This document shows positions 1-7,246 of a DNA stretch of 30,072 bases, in pieces (within the stretch, counting starts at the first letter, position 1; each line of letters opens with the position of its first letter). This stretch comes from DATMNI01 sp035570275 (GTDB lineage Bacteria; Acidobacteriota; Terriglobia; Bryobacterales; Bryobacteraceae). The stretch is from the NCBI GenBank assembly GCA_035570275.1, contig DATMNI010000190.1:1-30072 (forward strand), read 5' to 3'. Below the pieces are notes generated by a model, which made no database searches, had not been told where the DNA came from, and saw nothing but the letters and a program-made list of their open reading frames with translations. Position numbers and translations under genes: made by a program.

Positions 1-579
1 CACAATCGGCCGAAGCCATCCCATGGCGGCCGGCGCCTGTAGCCGTCCCGACACAAGCAAGCGGACCGGCCGGGAGACAGAAATGCGGGTCTTGAGCCTG
101 TCGAGGGTCCGCTGCCATTCGGCAGAAACGGGACGCACCATTGTGGACCGAAGACGTTCGGCGAGTATCCAGCCACCAAGCAGGCGCAGCGAGAAGGCAG
201 TCGCGCCGGTAAACCAGAACGCTACCACCCAGGACAGAAACGCCCCAGGCATGGCGCGACTTGCATCAATCGGAAGCGATAGAGACATGGATCTGGCGGG
301 CCCGGGAACGGCGGACATGGGCGCCGTGAAGGTGACGGCGACGGATTCCGGCGACGGCCCGCGCCGCAGAATCCAGGTCACCCCTGGGGCGATGGCCATC
401 GCCGTAAGTGCCGCACAAGCGAGAAAATAGCGACCGTTCGAGCCTAAGGTTCGTGCGCTCCACTTTCGTGCGGCGGCATAAATGGTGACGATGATCGCGC
501 CCTGCCAAAGAAAGTGGAGTAGCGTCATCCCCAGGCGCTCAACCCACGGCTGCGTCGCGAGGACCTGAATTGCGTTCAT
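1..579 (-). CDS. M56/BlaR1-type membrane peptidase, N-terminal part
   Basis: The first 193 residues of an integral membrane protein that runs off the left edge. It opens MNAIQVLATQPWVERLG, then LHFLWQG, a motif typical of M56/BlaR1 sensors. Membrane segments are visible at about residues 16-35, 49-68 and 107-127. The HExxH zinc site of the family would lie beyond the window, so catalysis cannot be checked. The ATG overlaps the stop of the upstream blaI-like gene as ATGA, which indicates translational coupling. In this family the membrane protein senses a signal (beta-lactam in the classical case) and inactivates the BlaI repressor by proteolysis. In acidobacteria such pairs are numerous and their signals unknown, so resistance should not be assumed. 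Confidence 0.8.
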   Translation of the reverse strand, partial: MNAIQVLATQPWVERLGMTLLHFLWQGAIIVTIYAAARKWSARTLGSNGRYFLACAALTAMAIAPGVTWILRRGPSPESVAVTFTAPMSAVPGPARSMSLSLPIDASRAMPGAFLSWVVAFWFTGATAFSLRLLGGWILAERLRSTMVRPVSAEWQRTLDRLKTRISVSRPVRLLVSGRLQAPAAMGWLRPIV

Positions 580-986
580 TTGGCCCTCCTCTTTTTCCCG
601 TCCAGTTCGTCGAGCATCCGGCGAATCTCCGCCCGGTCCTGGGAAGTGGTAGGCTGAGCGCCGAGTGCGCTCATGATCAGTCCTTTGGGCGAACCTCCAA
701 AGACCCGCCTCAGAAGATCTCCAGCAATCCGGGTTTGCATCTGGTTCTTGGCTGCCGCGGGTTCATAGACGTGCGATCGAAAGCGTTCGCTGCGGACCAA
801 AAGGCCCTTATCGGTCATCAGCCGCATCTGTGTGAGCGTGGTGTTGTAGCCGCAGTCTTTCTCCAGGGCGTCATGTACCTCTCGAACGGTGGCCGGGCCC
901 AGACGCCAGAGGACAGCCAGAATATCGGCTTCCGCGGCAGTGGGCATCGGAGGATCGGGGTTAGAACTATCGGAACGTGAAGGCAT
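576..986 (-). CDS. blaI: BlaI/MecI-family transcriptional repressor
   Basis: A 136-residue winged-helix repressor. Helix-turn-helix and wing are seen from about residue 15 to 85: EADILAVLWRLGPATVREV, then GYNTTLTQMRLMTDKGLL. A C-terminal dimerisation part follows (LLRRVFGGSPKGLIMSAL). Length and order match BlaI/MecI/CopY proteins, which bind DNA as dimers and are cleaved by the partner M56 protease. That partner is the next gene, overlapping by 4 bp. The start is uncertain: the ATG at 986 lies only a few bases from the predicted transcription start, so the mRNA may be leaderless. An in-frame ATG at 947 (MPTAAEADIL) would match typical family N-termini, but it too lacks a Shine-Dalgarno sequence. 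Confidence 0.9.
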   Translation of the reverse strand: MPSRSDSSNPDPPMPTAAEADILAVLWRLGPATVREVHDALEKDCGYNTTLTQMRLMTDKGLLVRSERFRSHVYEPAAAKNQMQTRIAGDLLRRVFGGSPKGLIMSALGAQPTTSQDRAEIRRMLDELDGKKRRAK

Positions 987-993
987 CTGGAAA

Positions 994-1036
994 AAGGTAC
1001 CACTATAAAAATCTTACGTCAACTATAAAAATCTTA
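994..1036 (-). promoter_or_regulatory. blaI promoter with duplicated operator-like motif
   Basis: On the minus strand TTGACG (1022-1017) and TACCTT (999-994) are separated by 17 bp, a plausible -35/-10 pair. The 15-mer TAAGATTTTTATAGT occurs twice, at 1036-1022 and 1016-1002, 20 bp apart (about two helical turns). One copy covers the spacer and the other abuts the -35. ACTA/TAGT arms around the distal copy make an imperfect dyad, as expected for a BlaI dimer. Auto-repression by BlaI is inferred. Confidence 0.6.
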
Positions 1037-1244
1037 GTTCCCGGATCGTCACCCAAAATGGCCAAATGCGACGTGCTGGGGACGTATCTGGCCGATTTCC
1101 TGGTGCTTCACACGGACAGCCTGCTCTGCTCCCTGTGGGCTACAGTTCGCAACGAGAGCGCGTGTAAGGGGCGTCAAACAGACTACCGCCAGGTGGGCAA
1201 GCTCCAGCTTGTTTCTGTGGCGGCCGGGATAACCGCCTCATCGC

Positions 1245-1970
1245 TCACGCGAACAGATCCTTGGGGTCGATCTTCACTTTCTTCTGCGCCAGCGGGGCGT
1301 TCAGAAACTCCAGGAACGGCCGCAGGGCGCGGAATCGCTTCACGATCTCCGCATAGAGCTCGGGCCCGGTCGCAAGATCAGGCTCCAGTTCGACGTACAA
1401 GAGGAACTGCTTGAAGCGGAGCAGGTCCGCCGCCGGATGGACGGGGTCGAAGCCCTTGGGGACCCGTGAGAGTTGCTCGCCCCGCACTTCGCCGAACAAC
1501 TGCTTCACGGCGCGGGCCTGCGCGATGCGGCGGAAGTCCTGGTAGTGCCCGCCCACGTGAGTGCGGATGGCCAACAGCGTTCCTGGCGCCGGCATCCAGA
1601 TCCCGCCGCCGATGGCGACCTCTTTGTGTGACACGGCAAAGTAGTAACCCGCGCCCTCGGGCGTGCCCCGGCGTGGAAAACTGGCGGCGATGTGGTCCTT
1701 GTACGGCGTCTTGTCCTTGCTGAACCGAGTGTCGCGATAGATGCGGAAGATGGCTTTGTCCGGATCGGCGACGTATTCCGGGGCGAAGCCGGCCATGGCG
1801 GCGTTGACTGCTTCCACCAGTTGCCGCATGGGCTGCTTTACCTGGGCTTCGAAGATCGGCTTACGCGGCTGGAACCATTCACGCTTGTTGTGGCGTGCCA
1901 GGCTGCGCAGGAATTGAAGGCCTTCTGGCGGAAAGCCCGGAAATACGGTTCGCATTAATGCGGATCGCAT
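1245..1970 (-). CDS. DUF2461 (TIGR02453-type) conserved protein
   Basis: A protein of 241 residues. Recognisable family motifs are FLRSLARHNKREWF near the N-terminus, then FRIYRDTRFSKDKTPYK and HIAASFPRRG, then a basic C-terminus. The family is widespread; its biochemical role is not established. The start at 1970 is chosen because GGGAGG lies 8 bases upstream of that ATG. An in-frame ATG at 1955 is the alternative. The reading frame stays open upstream, but that stretch is antisense to murB and is not expected to be translated. The start region nearly abuts the divergent murB gene. No functional link to murB is implied. Confidence 0.85.
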   Translation of the reverse strand: MRSALMRTVFPGFPPEGLQFLRSLARHNKREWFQPRKPIFEAQVKQPMRQLVEAVNAAMAGFAPEYVADPDKAIFRIYRDTRFSKDKTPYKDHIAASFPRRGTPEGAGYYFAVSHKEVAIGGGIWMPAPGTLLAIRTHVGGHYQDFRRIAQARAVKQLFGEVRGEQLSRVPKGFDPVHPAADLLRFKQFLLYVELEPDLATGPELYAEIVKRFRALRPFLEFLNAPLAQKKVKIDPKDLFA

Positions 1971-1985
1971 GAAAATGCCTCCCTT

Positions 1986-1991
1986 TATAAT
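1986..1991 (+). promoter_or_regulatory. Consensus -10 hexamer before murB
   Basis: A perfect TATAAT lies 7 bases upstream of the ATG at 1999, with no good -35 at the usual distance. If used, transcription would begin at or next to that ATG and give a leaderless murB message. This is one reason for preferring the start at 1999 over the in-frame ATG at 1969. The function is inferred from spacing alone. Confidence 0.4.
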
Positions 1992-1998
1992 TGAGGTG

Positions 1999-2961
1999 AT
2001 GCCAAGCGCGGAAGAGACGCATGCGCGCCTTACCGAGATTCCTAATTTAACCGTTTCCCGCGACACTCCGCTATCCCTGCACACGCGATTCGGCATCGGG
2101 GGGCCTGCCGATCTGTACGCCGAGACCGCCAGCGCCGAGGCTTTCATCGCCGCGCTCGCGGCAGCGCACGCCAGCGGCATTCCGACCATGGTGATCGGGG
2201 GCGGCACCAACCTCATCGTTGCCGACCAGGGCTTCCGCGGCATCGTGCTGCGCTACCGCGCGGATAGCCTGTTCGCCGCCAACCGCCGCGTGATCGCCGA
2301 CGCCGGCGCGGTGTTACAGGACCTGGTGGATTACACCGTGGAGCGCGGCCTGAAGGGCCTCGAAACGCTGGCCGGCATTCCGGGTTCGGTGGGCGCGGCG
2401 GTCTATGGGAACGCCGGGGCCTACGGCCATTCCATCTCCGAACGCGTGGTCAGCGTCCGGTTCTATGACGGCAGCGCGGTCCGCGTGTTCAACAACGAGG
2501 AGTGCGAGTTTCAATACCGGGAGAGCGTTTTCAAGCAGCATAAGGACTGGATCATTTTCTCTACCCAACTGCTGCTGGAACCGGCCGACGCGGAGACGCT
2601 GCGCCAGACCTCCGGCGATATCGTCAAGGTTCGCAGCGAAAAGTTTCCGGTCACGATGAAGTGCGCGGGCAGCATCTTCAAGAACCTGTTGCTGAAGGAA
2701 CTGCCGGCTGAGGTGGCGGCCCAGGTGCCGCCCTCGGCGGTTCGCGAAGGCAAAGTGCCGGCGGCGTGGTTTCTGGAGCAGGTGGGCGCGAAAGGCGCGC
2801 AGCGCGGCGACATCCACGTGGCCACCTATCATGCCAACCTGATCTACAACGCCGGGGCGGGGACGGCCGCCGAGCTTTGCGGGTTGATCGGCGAATTGAA
2901 GTCGCGGGTGAGCGGCAGGTTCGGTATCGAACTGGAAGAAGAGGTGCAGTACGTGGGCTAG
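1999..2961 (+). CDS. murB: UDP-N-acetylenolpyruvoylglucosamine reductase
   Basis: MurB reduces UDP-GlcNAc-enolpyruvate to UDP-MurNAc with NADPH and FAD, the second committed cytoplasmic step of peptidoglycan synthesis. The FAD-binding signatures are clear: TRFGIGGPADLY, GGGTNLIVADQGF, and AGIPGSVGAAVYGNAGAYG. YRESVFK follows, then the catalytic serine in KCAGSIFKN, then YHANLIYN, and a C-terminal acidic stretch (LEEEVQYVG) holding the expected active-site Glu. Length is 320 residues from ATG 1999, or 330 from ATG 1969. The 1969 ATG overlaps the divergent DUF2461 start and has no Shine-Dalgarno. The gene stands alone rather than in a mur/fts cluster. Confidence 0.95.
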   Translation: MPSAEETHARLTEIPNLTVSRDTPLSLHTRFGIGGPADLYAETASAEAFIAALAAAHASGIPTMVIGGGTNLIVADQGFRGIVLRYRADSLFAANRRVIADAGAVLQDLVDYTVERGLKGLETLAGIPGSVGAAVYGNAGAYGHSISERVVSVRFYDGSAVRVFNNEECEFQYRESVFKQHKDWIIFSTQLLLEPADAETLRQTSGDIVKVRSEKFPVTMKCAGSIFKNLLLKELPAEVAAQVPPSAVREGKVPAAWFLEQVGAKGAQRGDIHVATYHANLIYNAGAGTAAELCGLIGELKSRVSGRFGIELEEEVQYVG

Positions 2962-2969
2962 GTTTCGAG

Positions 2970-3002
2970 GTGGGACAGGCCAGCGGTTTTGGTGGCCTGT
3001 TG
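2970..3002 (+). repeat. Copy of a 33-bp dispersed repeat core
   Basis: This stretch, just after murB, matches 21622-21654 at 28 of 33 ungapped positions. It starts GTGGGACAGGCCA and ends GTGGCCTGTTG. The arms ACAGGCCA and TGGCCTGT can also pair as a hairpin. It appears to be a half copy of the 97-bp palindromic element at 21621-21717, and it sits immediately upstream of the ankyrin gene. Confidence 0.7.
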
Positions 3003-3028
3003 ATCGGTTCTGGCGGCCGATCGGCTGG

Positions 3029-4240
3029 ATGTTTACCGCCTGGATGATTGGGGCGCCGCTGCTTCCGGCCGCGGACCTACACGACGCCGTGGAGGCGGGC
3101 GACCTGGAGGCGGTGCGGCAGGAAATCGCGCGTGGGGCCGACGTCAATCAAATCGGCCGGTTGGGCGCCACGCCGCTGCACGATGCCGCTTGGAACGGCA
3201 ACCTGGCAATCGCGGCTTACCTGATTGAGCACGGCGCCAACGTGAAGGCGCGTCATGCGGAAGGCGGGTCGCAGCCCATCGCCTACGCGGTCATCAAGAA
3301 CGACCGCGCGATGGTGGAGTTGCTGTTGGCCCACGGCGCCGCCGCGAAGGCCGCCGATAACTCCGGCGCCACCCTGCTGCACCTGGCCGCGGACCGCGGC
3401 TACCGTCAACTGGTGGACCTGCTGATCGAAAAGGGCGCCGAGGTGAACGCCCGCGACCATGCCGGTTCCGCGGCGCTGGATGAGGCTGCCCTGCACGGGC
3501 AACGGGAAATCGCCGATGCCCTGGTGGCGCACGGTGCGCGGGTGGACGAGGAGAACCCCGAGACGGGAGCCACGCCGCTCAGCGAAGCCGCGTCCAAAGG
3601 CCATCGCGAGGTGGTGGCGCTGTTGCTGGCCAAGGGCGCCGACCGACAGCGGCGCGACCGCAGCGGAGCCACTCCACTTGAGAACGCGGCCCGCGGCCAA
3701 CACACGGACGTAGTCGGACTGCTGGCGACGCCCGGTGGCGATTCCACCGGCGCCGATTCCACCGGCGCCCTGCTGCACGAAGCCGCCCTAAAGGGTCAGA
3801 CCGATATTGCCGATCTATTGATTTCGAAGGGCGCGAATGTCAACGCCCGGGACCAGTCCGGCGCTACGCCTCTCCACCAGGCGGCGTTGAAGGGCAATCT
3901 GGCGTTTGCCGCCATGCTGTTGAAGCACGGGGCGGAAGTGGATGCCCGCGACAACGGTGGGGTAACGCCCGTCGCCGTGGCCGCGCTGAGCGGTTTTCGC
4001 GATCTGGTGGCGTTGCTGCTCGACCATGGCGCCGGCCGCGAGGCGCGCGATGAAGAATCCGGAGCTACGCCGCTCTACCATGCGGCCTCATGGGGGAGGA
4101 CGGCAGTAGTCGAACTGCTGATCGATCGCGGCGCCGACGTGAATGCCAGGAACAAGGCCGGCATCACACCGCTGCAGGCTGCGCTGGCGAATGGATTCGC
4201 AGACGCGGCCAGGGTTTTGAGAGAGCACGGCGCGAAATAG
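3029..4240 (+). CDS. Secreted ankyrin-repeat protein
   Basis: A protein of 403 residues made almost wholly of about 11-12 ankyrin repeats, for example GATPLHDAAWNGNLAIAAYL, followed by GANV-type turns. Ankyrin arrays bind other proteins; no catalytic domain is visible, so its partner is unknown. A short hydrophobic N-terminus (MFTAWMIGAPLLPAA) before the first repeat looks like a minimal signal peptide; export is inferred. ATG 3029 is the only ATG/GTG/TTG start available, since the frame is closed upstream at 2960, and there is no clear Shine-Dalgarno. The upstream spacer is largely a dispersed repeat, so the original N-terminus may have been altered. One repeat is interrupted by a GDSTGADSTG insert. 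Confidence 0.85.
   Translation: MFTAWMIGAPLLPAADLHDAVEAGDLEAVRQEIARGADVNQIGRLGATPLHDAAWNGNLAIAAYLIEHGANVKARHAEGGSQPIAYAVIKNDRAMVELLLAHGAAAKAADNSGATLLHLAADRGYRQLVDLLIEKGAEVNARDHAGSAALDEAALHGQREIADALVAHGARVDEENPETGATPLSEAASKGHREVVALLLAKGADRQRRDRSGATPLENAARGQHTDVVGLLATPGGDSTGADSTGALLHEAALKGQTDIADLLISKGANVNARDQSGATPLHQAALKGNLAFAAMLLKHGAEVDARDNGGVTPVAVAALSGFRDLVALLLDHGAGREARDEESGATPLYHAASWGRTAVVELLIDRGADVNARNKAGITPLQAALANGFADAARVLREHGAK
3740..3769 (+). repeat. Perfect 15-bp tandem duplication inside the ankyrin gene
   Basis: GATTCCACCGGCGCC is present twice head to tail (3740-3754 and 3755-3769), encoding DSTGA twice between two ankyrin repeats. The duplication is in frame, so the protein stays intact. 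Its perfect identity suggests a recent slippage event. Confidence 0.85.
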
Positions 4241-4243
4241 GTT

Positions 4244-4354
4244 GTGGGGCAGGTTGTTAACCTGCGGCGGATTGTTAATCCGCCTGCCGGGATTGATAAT
4301 CCGCCTGCCCGCAATTGTTAATTAATCCGCGTCGCGATTGTTAGTCCGCCCGCG
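4244..4354. repeat. Palindromic intergenic repeat cluster (copy 1)
   Basis: A mosaic of short dyads: GCAGGTTGTTAACCTGC, then GGCGGATTGTTAATCCGCC, then further degenerate GGATTNNTAATCCGCC units down to about 4354. The same modules recur at 20457-20604, 23218-23280 and 27622-27655, always outside genes. They resemble REP/BIME-type elements in organisation. Each module would fold into a hairpin in RNA. Confidence 0.85.
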
Positions 4355-4707
4355 CTGGCGAGGTCGCCCTCCTGCCGGGGCGTCCGAGCTTCGTAAGCGA
4401 TGGCGTCCAAGAGCAAGGAACTCCGCACCAAGAACCCCGCGCCAAACAGCGCCCCGCCCGCCCATCGCGAGACAATTTGGCCCACCGCTGCCTCCTTCTG
4501 TCCGGACAACCGCTGTCGGCGCACACGGCCAGGCGATTCAGCATGTTAGCGAGCCGCGACTCCATGGACGGGTTTCCAGTTCTAATGAAAAGCCAGAAGA
4601 CGTGGGCGTTGTGTCCCGCGCCCTCCATCGAGCTTGCCGCCAAGCCGTTGTATCCAAAAGGTTCGACCATCGGCAACCAGTGTGCATATAGAGGCGGCAG
4701 GAGAACC
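4355..4707. other. Intergenic stretch before the S8 protease
   Basis: About 350 bases with no gene I can support. Both strands carry open frames without recognisable domains. The plus frame continuous with the protease (from 4477) adds 77 residues that look neither like a signal peptide nor like any known domain. The protease promoter presumably lies here, but no convincing -35/-10 pair is seen. Confidence 0.5.
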
Positions 4708-6459
4708 ATGAAGAAAACAATTACAACCGTGCTGCTGTGGGGAACGCTGGCCGCCGCCGTAGCGCATGCCGATAAGAAAATCGCTCACGACCTGGAAAAC
4801 GTGAACCCGAACTCCACCGTGAACGTGATCGTTCAACGGAAATCCGGCGTGCTTTCGCTGGACGGGCTGATTACAAGCGTGAAGGGGAAGAAACTTCAAG
4901 ACATCCCATTGATCGGTGCGCAGACGATTCAACTTCCGGCATCCGCTGTGGCCTCGCTGGCAGCATCGCCCGACGTAGCCTACATCAGTCCCGATCGTGC
5001 GGTGAGCATCTTATCCGATCACTATGAATTCGCCGTCAACGCTCCCGCCGCCTGGAGTCTCGGCTTGGATGGCTCCGGGGTCGGTGTGGCCGTTATTGAC
5101 AGCGGCATCACGCACGGTGCCGATCTTCGGACAGCTGTGTACAGCGAGATCTTCAACGGTACGCGGAGGGATGGATTCGGCCACGGCACGCATGTGGCGG
5201 GGATCATTGCCGGAAACGGCTCCAGTTCCCGCGGCAACGGCTCGCCCAACAAATTCGGCGGCATCGCACCGGGCGTAAACCTGATCGACCTGCAAGTGCT
5301 CGACGAACTGGGCGCATCCTCCGACTCGATTGTGATCGCCGCTATTGACCGCGCCATTCAGCTCAAGGACACTTACAACATTCGCGTCATCAATCTGTCG
5401 TTGGGCAGACCGGTGGTGGAGAGTTATGCCGTGGATCCGCTGTGTCTCGCGGTCGAGCAGGCGTGGAAGGCGGGAATCGTGGTGGTCGTGGCCGCGGGAA
5501 ACTCGGGCAGGAGCGGCTATGGCTCCATCCTGTCGCCGGCCAACGATCCCTACGTGATTACCGTCGGCGCCATGAAGCCCATGGATACGCCGCAGCGGTC
5601 CGACGATCAAATCGCCAGCTACAGCTCGAAAGGCCCGACGGCGATCGACCACATCATTAAGCCGGACCTGGTGGCCCCCGGTAACCGCATCATTTCGATC
5701 CTATCGCCCGGGTCGACGCTGGCCGCGGAGGCGCCTCAGAACATGATCAGCCCGGCCGTCTACGGACAGAGCACCGGCAGCTCGCCGAATTACATTATGA
5801 TGAACGGCACCAGTATGGCCGCTCCCATGGTGAGCGCCGCGGCCGCGCTTCTGCTGCAGCAGGATCGGACTTTGTCGCCTGACACCGTGAAAGCCCGCCT
5901 GATGAAAACGGCGTACAAAGCCTTTCCGTCAAGTTCCATCGCTACCGACACCGTGACGGGGGCCATGTTCTCCAGCTACTACGACATCTTCACAGTAGGC
6001 GCCGGATATCTGGACATTTACGCCGCCCTCATGAACCACGACACTCTCACGGAAGCGGCTATGTCGCCGGTGGCCACTTACGACACCGTCGGGGACCAGG
6101 CGTCCCTGGTTCCCGGTCTGCTCGCGAATTGGGCCAAGTCGGGCAATTGGGCCTCCAGTATGGTCTGGGGCAACAGCGTTCTGCTGCCGGGTTCGGGCCT
6201 GCTGAGTGGTCTTACCGGGGCGATTACGGGCAGCGCCACCATCTGGGGATCGGCCGCCCAATGGAATGGTTTGGGCACGCGAGGTACGCCGGGTCCGGCC
6301 GGTACGTCGGCGATGTGGGGGACTTCCGCCATGTGGGGGACTTCGGCGATGTGGGGGACTTCCGCTATGTGGGGGACTTCCGCCATGTGGGGAACCTCGG
6401 CCATGTGGGGCACGTCGGCCATGTGGGGAACCAGCGCCACTACTATCGGAGAGAAATAG
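4708..6459 (+). CDS. Secreted subtilisin-like S8 serine protease with GTSAMW repeat tail
   Basis: A protein of 583 residues. ATG 4708 is preceded by AGGAG at good spacing and begins a clear signal peptide (MKKTITTVLLWGTLAAAVAHA, cleavage near residue 21). An inhibitor-I9-like propeptide region runs to about residue 100. The catalytic triad is Asp131 (VIDSGI), His159 (GHGTHVAG) and Ser369 (NGTSMAAP), with oxyanion Asn265 (AAGNSG). After the catalytic domain, which ends near residue 450, comes a Gly/Ser/Trp-rich region. It finishes with seven GTSAMW hexapeptides (residues 532-573) and GTSATTIGEK. Secreted subtilases of this sort are known in Solibacter-like genomes; the role of the tail is unknown. 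The 3' end overlaps the convergent ABC ATPase gene by 17 bp. Confidence 0.95.
   Translation: MKKTITTVLLWGTLAAAVAHADKKIAHDLENVNPNSTVNVIVQRKSGVLSLDGLITSVKGKKLQDIPLIGAQTIQLPASAVASLAASPDVAYISPDRAVSILSDHYEFAVNAPAAWSLGLDGSGVGVAVIDSGITHGADLRTAVYSEIFNGTRRDGFGHGTHVAGIIAGNGSSSRGNGSPNKFGGIAPGVNLIDLQVLDELGASSDSIVIAAIDRAIQLKDTYNIRVINLSLGRPVVESYAVDPLCLAVEQAWKAGIVVVVAAGNSGRSGYGSILSPANDPYVITVGAMKPMDTPQRSDDQIASYSSKGPTAIDHIIKPDLVAPGNRIISILSPGSTLAAEAPQNMISPAVYGQSTGSSPNYIMMNGTSMAAPMVSAAAALLLQQDRTLSPDTVKARLMKTAYKAFPSSSIATDTVTGAMFSSYYDIFTVGAGYLDIYAALMNHDTLTEAAMSPVATYDTVGDQASLVPGLLANWAKSGNWASSMVWGNSVLLPGSGLLSGLTGAITGSATIWGSAAQWNGLGTRGTPGPAGTSAMWGTSAMWGTSAMWGTSAMWGTSAMWGTSAMWGTSAMWGTSATTIGEK
6301..6426 (+). repeat. 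Seven 18-bp tandem repeats coding GTSAMW
   Basis: Seven in-frame 18-bp units, each reading GGNACNTCNGCNATGTGG or close to it, then a partial eighth (GTSA). Differences between units are nearly all at third codon positions, so the hexapeptide is held constant while the DNA drifts. This is coding repetition, not a CRISPR array. Confidence 0.95.
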
Positions 6460-7246
6460 GAGAACGCCAGGCCGGAGGCGGCCACGGCGGGATACTCTCC
6501 ACGAGCCGGCGAGCGTAAGGATGCGCCGGGACACGCAGCACCTCGGCACAAGGGCCGGATTCCACGATCCGGCCTGCGTTTAGTATGGCCGCGCGGCCGC
6601 ACAGCGCCGCTACCGACGGCAGATCGTGAGAGATATAGAGCAGAGCCATGCCAGTTGAGTTGGCGGATCGAAACAGCCTCATGATCTCCGACTGCGTCAC
6701 CGGGTCCAGGGCGCTCGATGGTTCATCGGCGATCAGCAGCGACGGGCCGTGCAGCAGTGCCAGGGCAATGGCAACGCGCTGCGCCATGCCTACACTTAAT
6801 TCACGCGGACGCAGATTGAGAAAGTCCAGGTTAGCCGGGAGGTTCACACGCTCCAGCAATTCGAAAACCCTGCCGCGCGCCGCGGCCCAGCCGTCCGGAA
6901 AGTGGGCCCGCCATGTCTCCCGGAAGTGCGCGCCCACCGACAGGGCGGGGTTCAAGGACGCCAGTGCGCTCTGCGGCACGTATGCGATCTGGCGTCCGCG
7001 GATTCGCCGCAACTCGCGCTCCCGCATGACCAGCAGGTCTTGCCCAGCGAACCGCACATAGCCGGTTACCCGGCCGCCAGCCCAATCCAGGAGGTTCAAG
7101 ACCGCCAGGGCTACCGTGCTTTTCCCCGCGCCGCTCTCGCCGATCAGCCCAAACGACTCGCCCGGTTCGATCGAGAAGCGCACATCGTTCAGGACGGGCG
7201 CTTTGCCGTGATATCGTGCCGTGATGGCGACTTCGAGTAAAGACAT
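6443..7246 (-). CDS. Dipeptide/oligopeptide-type ABC transporter ATPase
   Basis: A 267-residue DppD/OppD-type ATPase that would power uptake by the two permeases upstream. Walker A GESGAGKS is at residues 36-43, the Q-loop Gln92 in VPQSALASLNP, Walker B LLIADEPSSALD with Glu175, and the H-loop His207 in ISHD. The signature reads LSVGM (150-154) rather than the usual LSGGM. The oligo_HPY motif (HPYARRLVESIP) is present but the protein stops soon after, so it is shorter than typical DppD of about 325 residues. Its ATG directly follows the stop of the solute-binding gene. No DppF partner is encoded nearby, so it may act as a homodimer or borrow a second ATPase. Convergent overlap with the S8 gene is 17 bp. 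Confidence 0.92.
   Translation of the reverse strand: MSLLEVAITARYHGKAPVLNDVRFSIEPGESFGLIGESGAGKSTVALAVLNLLDWAGGRVTGYVRFAGQDLLVMRERELRRIRGRQIAYVPQSALASLNPALSVGAHFRETWRAHFPDGWAAARGRVFELLERVNLPANLDFLNLRPRELSVGMAQRVAIALALLHGPSLLIADEPSSALDPVTQSEIMRLFRSANSTGMALLYISHDLPSVAALCGRAAILNAGRIVESGPCAEVLRVPAHPYARRLVESIPPWPPPAWRSPISLR

Noticed and set aside
576..986. A beta-lactam resistance locus
   Set aside because: BlaI-M56 pairs in acidobacteria are numerous and control many things; no beta-lactamase is in the window.
4477..4707. In-frame 77-residue extension of the S8 protease
   Set aside because: It would bury the signal peptide. ATG 4708 has AGGAG at proper spacing.
4341..4709. Minus-strand frame of 122 codons upstream of the S8 protease
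   Set aside because: No domain or ribosome site, it starts opposite the protease start, and its end runs into the repeat cluster. A decayed gene is possible but unsupported.
6301..6438. Regular repeats that might be a CRISPR-like array
   Set aside because: Units are 18 bp, contiguous, in frame and without spacers; they encode GTSAMW.
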